Assembly (NCBI RefSeq): GCF_007795095.1
Contig: NZ_CP042218.1
Span: 1,922,001 to 1,986,000, forward strand
Length of the DNA: 64,000 nucleotides
Direction of reading: 5' to 3'
Source: Luteimonas granuli
GTDB lineage: Bacteria > Pseudomonadota > Gammaproteobacteria > Xanthomonadales > Xanthomonadaceae
The notes beneath the pieces are model-generated. The model was given only the letters and a program-made list of their open reading frames with translations, ran no database searches and was not told the DNA's origin. The stretch's first letter is position 1. Each line of letters begins with the position of its first letter. Of the stretch, positions 60,181 to 64,000 are shown piece by piece. The translations under genes and the position numbers were made by a program.

Positions 60181-60771
60181 ATGCACGACGCGCTGCCCCA
60201 GGCCATGCTCGCCCGGCTGTTCCGCGAAGCCCGCACCCACAACGCCATTGGCGGCGACGTCGAAGACGACACGCTGCGCGCGCTCTACGACCTGGTGAAG
60301 TTCGGTCCCACCGAAGCCAACAGCTGCCCGGCGCGCTTCGTCTTCGTGCGCTCGCCGGAGGCCAAGGCCAGGCTGGCGCCGGCGCTGAGCGACGGCAACC
60401 GCGACAAGACCCTGGCCGCGCCGGTGACGGTGATCGTGGGCCACGACCTGGCGTTCTACGACAAGCTGCCGGTGCTGTTCCCGCACACCGACGCGCGCTC
60501 GTGGTTCGCCGGCTCGGACGAGGCCCGGCTGGAGCGCGTCGGCCTGCGCGGCTCGAGCATGCAGGCCGCCTACCTGATCCTGGCCGCGCGCGCGCTGGGC
60601 CTGGACTGCGGGCCGATGAGCGGTTTCGACAACGCGATGGTCGACGAGGCCTTCTTCAAGGGCACCGCGATCCGTTCCAACATCCTCGTCAACCTCGGCC
60701 ATGGCGATCCGGCGCAGCTGTTCCCGCGCTCGCCGCGGCTGCCGTTCGACGAGGCCGCGCGCATCGAATGA
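60181..60771 (+). CDS. Nitroreductase family protein, RutE/HadB-like
   Basis: A 196-residue flavoprotein: [43 protein letters not shown] and [22 protein letters not shown] are the RutE family motifs. It should reduce malonic semialdehyde-like substrates with NAD(P)H and FMN. No other rut genes are adjacent, so involvement in pyrimidine breakdown is doubtful. It is divergent from the ELM1-like gene. Its stop overlaps the next start. Confidence 0.9.
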   Translation: MHDALPQAMLARLFREARTHNAIGGDVEDDTLRALYDLVKFGPTEANSCPARFVFVRSPEAKARLAPALSDGNRDKTLAAPVTVIVGHDLAFYDKLPVLFPHTDARSWFAGSDEARLERVGLRGSSMQAAYLILAARALGLDCGPMSGFDNAMVDEAFFKGTAIRSNILVNLGHGDPAQLFPRSPRLPFDEAARIE

Positions 60772-61508
60772 GCGCCGCGGGAGACGGACCCGGCGCGCCG
60801 CGGCCGCGACCTGCGGCCGCGCGTTTCCATTCGCGCGCCGGCGGCATCGAGGCCGTGGAGGCGTTTTCCCGCGGCGATGCGTTCGACCGGGAATGGATGG
60901 GCTGGGGCGCACTGCGCGTCCTGTCGCGCCAGGACTGGGCGCCGGCTGCGGTGTGCGACGAGGGCAGGGTGGCCAACATGGAGCGCCTGCTGCTGGTCCT
61001 GGAGGGCGCGCTCGACGCCGACTGCGGCGACCTCGGCCGCGTCCGCGTCGACGCCGGCGGCGCGCTGTGGATCGGCGCCGGCCACGGCCTGGCCGTGCGT
61101 CTCGCCAATGCCTCGATCTCCGCGCGGCTGCGCCTGGTCGAGCTCTGGATGCGGCCGGAACACGTCAATGCCGTGCCGGCTGTGGCGGTGCCGGTGCCGG
61201 CGGCGGATCCGGGTGATGCCGCTGCGGGCGCCGGGGCCGCCTGGGCAGCGCTTCCCCTGCACCGGCGTGCGCGGGTGGCGCGCGCGCGACTGGCTCCAGG
61301 CCAGGCCCTCGACCTGCCCCCGTCCGAGGGCGCGCACTGCTGGCTGGAGGTGCTGGACGGCGAGGTCGCTGCGGACCCGCCCGGCCTTCGCCTGGGCCCC
61401 GGCGACGGCATCGCCTGGCGCGCCGGCGACGCGGATGTGCCCGCCACGCTCGCCAACCCCCGCGGTGCCGGCCATGCCGACGTCCTGCTGCTCGCGCTGC
61501 CGGCCTGA
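60768..61508 (+). CDS. Pirin/YhhW-like bicupin protein
   Basis: A 246-residue protein with two cupin-like beta-barrels. The first resembles pirin ([26 protein letters not shown], here [14 protein letters not shown], then [24 protein letters not shown]). The usual HPH/His metal ligands of pirin are mostly missing, so dioxygenase activity is doubtful. The second half is shorter ([18 protein letters not shown], then [18 protein letters not shown]). ATG overlaps the upstream stop (ATGA), so it is coupled to the nitroreductase gene. Confidence 0.75.
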   Translation: MSAAGDGPGAPRPRPAAARFHSRAGGIEAVEAFSRGDAFDREWMGWGALRVLSRQDWAPAAVCDEGRVANMERLLLVLEGALDADCGDLGRVRVDAGGALWIGAGHGLAVRLANASISARLRLVELWMRPEHVNAVPAVAVPVPAADPGDAAAGAGAAWAALPLHRRARVARARLAPGQALDLPPSEGAHCWLEVLDGEVAADPPGLRLGPGDGIAWRAGDADVPATLANPRGAGHADVLLLALPA

Positions 61509-61571
61509 ACCGAGCCACGCGCGCCCGGGCAGGCTAGACTGTCGCGGTCACAGCAAACCGGTCACTTCGCG

Positions 61572-61766
61572 ATGTCCAGCCACCAGCCGCAGCCCGCCAA
61601 CGCCCAGAAGCAGTACGAAGTGCGCCGCGCCGACCTGCCGCTGAGCTGCCCCTTGCCCTCGATGGCGCTGTGGAACTCGCATCCGCGGGTCTACCTGCCG
61701 ATCGAGAGCGAAGGCGGGGAGTCCGACTGCCCCTACTGCGGCGCCCACTTCGTCCTGGTCGACTGA
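61572..61766 (+). CDS. Zinc-finger protein of the zf-CHCC (NDUFS6-like) family
   Basis: A 64-residue protein with the conserved C26, H37, C53 and C56 (LPLSCPLPS, WNSHPRV, CPYCGAHFVL). This is the small zinc domain of mitochondrial NDUFS6 and its bacterial orphans. In bacteria its role is unclear, though complex I links have been proposed. The gene lies just upstream of two LPS-type genes and is common at that place in Xanthomonadaceae. Confidence 0.9.
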   Translation: MSSHQPQPANAQKQYEVRRADLPLSCPLPSMALWNSHPRVYLPIESEGGESDCPYCGAHFVLVD

Positions 61767-61791
61767 GCCCGGCGCCGCGCGCCGCCGGCGC

Positions 61792-62919
61792 ATGCCCCGG
61801 CCGCTGACCGTCCTGCAGCTGCTTCCCGCCCTGGAATCGGGCGGCGTCGAACGTTCCACGCTGGAGATCGCCGAGGCTCTCTCCGACGCCGGGCACCGCG
61901 CGCTCGTGGCATCGGCGGGCGGCCGCCTGCTGCCGGCGCTGCGCGCCACCGGCGCGGAACACTTCGAACTGGACATCGGCCGCAAGTCGCTGCTCACCCT
62001 GCGCCTGGTGCGTCCGCTGCGCCGCTTGATGGCGGAGCAGGGCGTGGACATCGTGCACGCGCGTTCGCGGTTGCCGGCATGGATCGGCTGGCGTGCGTTG
62101 CACGGCCTGCCGACGGCGGCGCGGCCCCGCTTCGTGACCACCGTCCACGGCCTCAACACGCCCTCGCGCTACAGCCGGATCATGGCCCGCGGCGAGCGCG
62201 TGGTCTGCGTCTCGGACACGGTGCGCGAGCACGTGCTGCGGCATTACCCCCGCACCGATCCCGACCGTCTGCGCGTGATCCCGCGCGGCATCGATCCGGC
62301 CGCGTTCCCGCGCGCACCGTGGCCGGATCCTGCGGCACGCGCCGCGGCCGCGGGCGCCGAATCGGCGCTGGGCGGCAACGGCCCGCTTCTGCTGCTGCCG
62401 GGTCGCGGCACGCGCCTGAAGGGCCATGCCGACGCGATCGGCCTGCTTGCCGCGCTGCGCGCCGACGGCCTGGATGCGCGGCTGTGGATGCCAGGCGCCC
62501 GCGACCCGGCGCGCGCCGCCTATGTCGCCGAGCTGGAAGCGCTGGCGCGCACGCTCGGCGTCGACGCCGCGCTGGCGATCACGCCGCCCACCTCGACCAT
62601 CGCCGCCGCCTATGCCGCCAGCGACCTGGTGCTGCAGCTCTCGCGCAAGCCGGAAGCCTTCGGCCGCACGGTGATCGAAGCCTTCGCCGTGGGTCGGCCG
62701 GTCCTGGGCTGGGACCATGGCGGCGTCGGCGAACTGCTGCGCGAGCTGCAGCCCGAGGGCGCCGTGCCGGTGTTCGACGCTGGCGCACTGCAGGCGCTCG
62801 CGGCCGCGCTGCTCGCGCGCGACCTGCGGCTTCGGGCTACGATTCCCGCCGTTCCCGTCCGCTACTCGCTCCGCTCGATGCAGGACGCCACGCTCTCGGT
62901 CTATGACGAACTCCGCTGA
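61792..62919 (+). CDS. GT4-family glycosyltransferase (LPS core-type)
   Basis: A 375-residue retaining glycosyltransferase with GT-B fold. N-terminal domain: LPALESGGVERSTLEIAEAL with the donor loop GGVERS. C-terminal domain: LLLLPGRGTRLKGHADAIGLLAAL and the E-x7-E-type motif SRKPEAFGRTVIEAFAVGRPVLGWDHGGVGELL. It probably adds a sugar to LPS core or exopolysaccharide. The start overlaps no other gene; the end overlaps the O-antigen ligase start by 17 bp. Confidence 0.92.
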   Translation: MPRPLTVLQLLPALESGGVERSTLEIAEALSDAGHRALVASAGGRLLPALRATGAEHFELDIGRKSLLTLRLVRPLRRLMAEQGVDIVHARSRLPAWIGWRALHGLPTAARPRFVTTVHGLNTPSRYSRIMARGERVVCVSDTVREHVLRHYPRTDPDRLRVIPRGIDPAAFPRAPWPDPAARAAAAGAESALGGNGPLLLLPGRGTRLKGHADAIGLLAALRADGLDARLWMPGARDPARAAYVAELEALARTLGVDAALAITPPTSTIAAAYAASDLVLQLSRKPEAFGRTVIEAFAVGRPVLGWDHGGVGELLRELQPEGAVPVFDAGALQALAAALLARDLRLRATIPAVPVRYSLRSMQDATLSVYDELR

Positions 62920-64000
62920 CATCGCGCCGCAGGCGATGCCGCACGCCACCGCCGCCGGCTGGCGCTGGGCGCCGCACTGGGTGCTGGCCTTCGTGGCCCT
63001 GTGGCCGGCACCCGGCTATGCCGAGGCCGTCGTCGTGCTGGGTGCGCTGGCGGCCATCGTCAAGCTCGCGGCCAGCCGTTTCCGCGGCGGCGCACAGTTG
63101 CTCAGCGGCCCGGCCTGGGCGCTGACCAGCGTGCTGTTCTTCGCCTACTGGCTGCCCGAGCTGCTGTCGGCGGTGGGCGCCGTGGATCCCGGGCGCACCC
63201 TGCGCGAGGCCCTGGTCGACCTGCGCTACCTGCCCTTCCTGTGGCTGGTGGCGATCGCCGTTGCCGATGGCCGCGGCCGGCGGCTGACCTTCGGCGGACT
63301 GGCGGTGATCATGGGCATCTGGACGCTCGACGCGCTGGTCGAAGTGGTCTTCGATACCAGCCCGCTGTTCTGGGGCATCGACGCCGCGAAGCAGCTGATC
63401 AGCGGCCGGCCGATGTGCGACCTCGACGCGCTGGCACGCGCCGACCGCCTCGGTGGCGTGCTCGGGCCATGCAACCTCAAGCTCGGCCTGGTGCTGGCCA
63501 GCCTGTCGCCGTTCGTGCTCTATGCCGCGGGACGCCGTTGGCGTACGCCGGGCTGGGTGGTGGCGGCCGCGGCCGTCGGCATCGTGATCATATTCGCGGG
63601 CTCGCGCGCCTCCTGGCTGACCTATGCGCTGGTGCTGCTGCTGTCGGGCTGGCGACTGCTCGGGTGGAAGCGGCTGCTGGCCGTGTTCGGCGCCGGCATC
63701 GTGGTGATCATCGCCGTCAGCCTGGCCTCGCCGGAAGTGCGCGAGCGCCTGCAGCGCACCACCCAGGCCCTGCAGGCCGACCCGGCCGGCGTCGACGTCG
63801 CGCTGTCGGGCCGCACCCGCATCTGGGGCGCGGCGCTGTGCATGGTGCGCGAGCATCCGATCAACGGCGTCGGCGCACGCGGCTTCCGCGAGGCCTTCCC
63901 GGACTGCGATCCGGAAGCGGGCGCGGTGGCCGCCTGGGGCGAGGGGCCGGCGCTGCACGCGCATCAGATCGTGCTCGAAGTGCTCAGCGAGACCGGCATC
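62903..64000 (+). CDS. O-antigen ligase family protein (Wzy_C), cut by window end
   Basis: An open frame from ATG 62903 runs to the window end (366 codons). It encodes about ten hydrophobic segments and the Wzy_C/WaaL motif GRTRIWGAALCMVREHPINGVGARGFREAF with the periplasmic His (ALHAHQIVLEVLSETG). It joins O-antigen to lipid A core, or polymerises it. The start lies inside the glycosyltransferase gene (17-bp overlap), which indicates translational coupling. The C-terminal helices are outside the window. Confidence 0.88.
   Translation, partial: MTNSADIAPQAMPHATAAGWRWAPHWVLAFVALWPAPGYAEAVVVLGALAAIVKLAASRFRGGAQLLSGPAWALTSVLFFAYWLPELLSAVGAVDPGRTLREALVDLRYLPFLWLVAIAVADGRGRRLTFGGLAVIMGIWTLDALVEVVFDTSPLFWGIDAAKQLISGRPMCDLDALARADRLGGVLGPCNLKLGLVLASLSPFVLYAAGRRWRTPGWVVAAAAVGIVIIFAGSRASWLTYALVLLLSGWRLLGWKRLLAVFGAGIVVIIAVSLASPEVRERLQRTTQALQADPAGVDVALSGRTRIWGAALCMVREHPINGVGARGFREAFPDCDPEAGAVAAWGEGPALHAHQIVLEVLSETGI

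Noticed and set aside
1..64000. CRISPR arrays, insertion sequences, integrons or defence islands
   Set aside because: No direct-repeat/spacer arrays, transposase or integrase genes and no restriction, Abi or retron-like genes were found.

Overview
The window is ordinary, densely packed chromosome from a high-GC gammaproteobacterium. Gene content and order fit the Xanthomonadaceae/Lysobacteraceae (Lysobacter, Luteimonas or a near relative): birA-coaX-SPOR protein-tRNA-Thr, a split class II ribonucleotide reductase (nrdJa/nrdJb), E1alpha-E1beta-E2 genes of a branched-chain-type 2-oxoacid dehydrogenase, tandem POT peptide transporters, and an hppD-hmgA tyrosine catabolism pair. The genus call is inference from gene content. 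I see no phage, insertion sequence, integron or CRISPR array.

Layout. 1-4.8 kb: ABC exporter genes, an amidohydrolase with a C-terminal CIA30-like domain, and a DesK/DesR-type two-component system. 4.9-11 kb, minus strand: M17 aminopeptidase, HAD phosphatase, AI-2E family permease, and an envelope cluster of DegQ-like protease with YqjD-, YqjE- and YqjK-position proteins. 11.5-15.2 kb: nrdJa, a histone H1-like basic protein, nrdJb. 15.2-19.7 kb: PLP decarboxylase, soluble aldose dehydrogenase, HAD hydrolase. 19.7-23.8 kb: a copper block (NlpE-like lipoprotein, CopA ATPase, CueR, CopZ-like chaperone) with two CueR-type operators. 23.8-32.3 kb: dusA, a CtlX-like hydrolase, a PepSY protein with a PhoPQ-type pair, mtfA, birA, coaX, a SPOR protein and tRNA-Thr. 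32.3-36.6 kb: arginase, entericidin, CsbD, trpS and an MBL hydrolase. 36.7-42.3 kb: VOC protein, the dehydrogenase genes, kynA and a CbiM-like protein. 42.5-48.8 kb: two POT transporters, a MarR regulator, hppD, hmgA. 48.9-56.5 kb: a lipoprotein, a Ca2+ exchanger and a complete Mrp Na+/H+ antiporter operon. 56.6-64 kb: SDR, EamA, Mpo1-like, ELM1-like, RutE-like and pirin-like genes, then the start of an LPS block (zinc-finger protein, GT4 glycosyltransferase, O-antigen ligase cut by the window end).

Three things stand out. (1) Eight start codons, including HAD, birA, dusA, kynA and the SPOR gene, lie exactly 6 nt after a -10-like hexamer, which suggests leaderless mRNAs. One of these starts opens an 18-codon ORF that overlaps the SDR gene. 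(2) Six conserved genes carry single-base frame breaks, which points to base-level sequence error. The one in nrdJb sits on an A7 run that could also support -1 frameshifting. (3) A REP-like palindrome, also present once between genes, lies in frame inside the E2 linker. I found no clearly new multi-gene system. The strongest candidates for a second look are the histone-like gene between nrdJa and nrdJb, the amidohydrolase-CIA30 gene inside an exporter/two-component operon, and the leaderless-start pattern.
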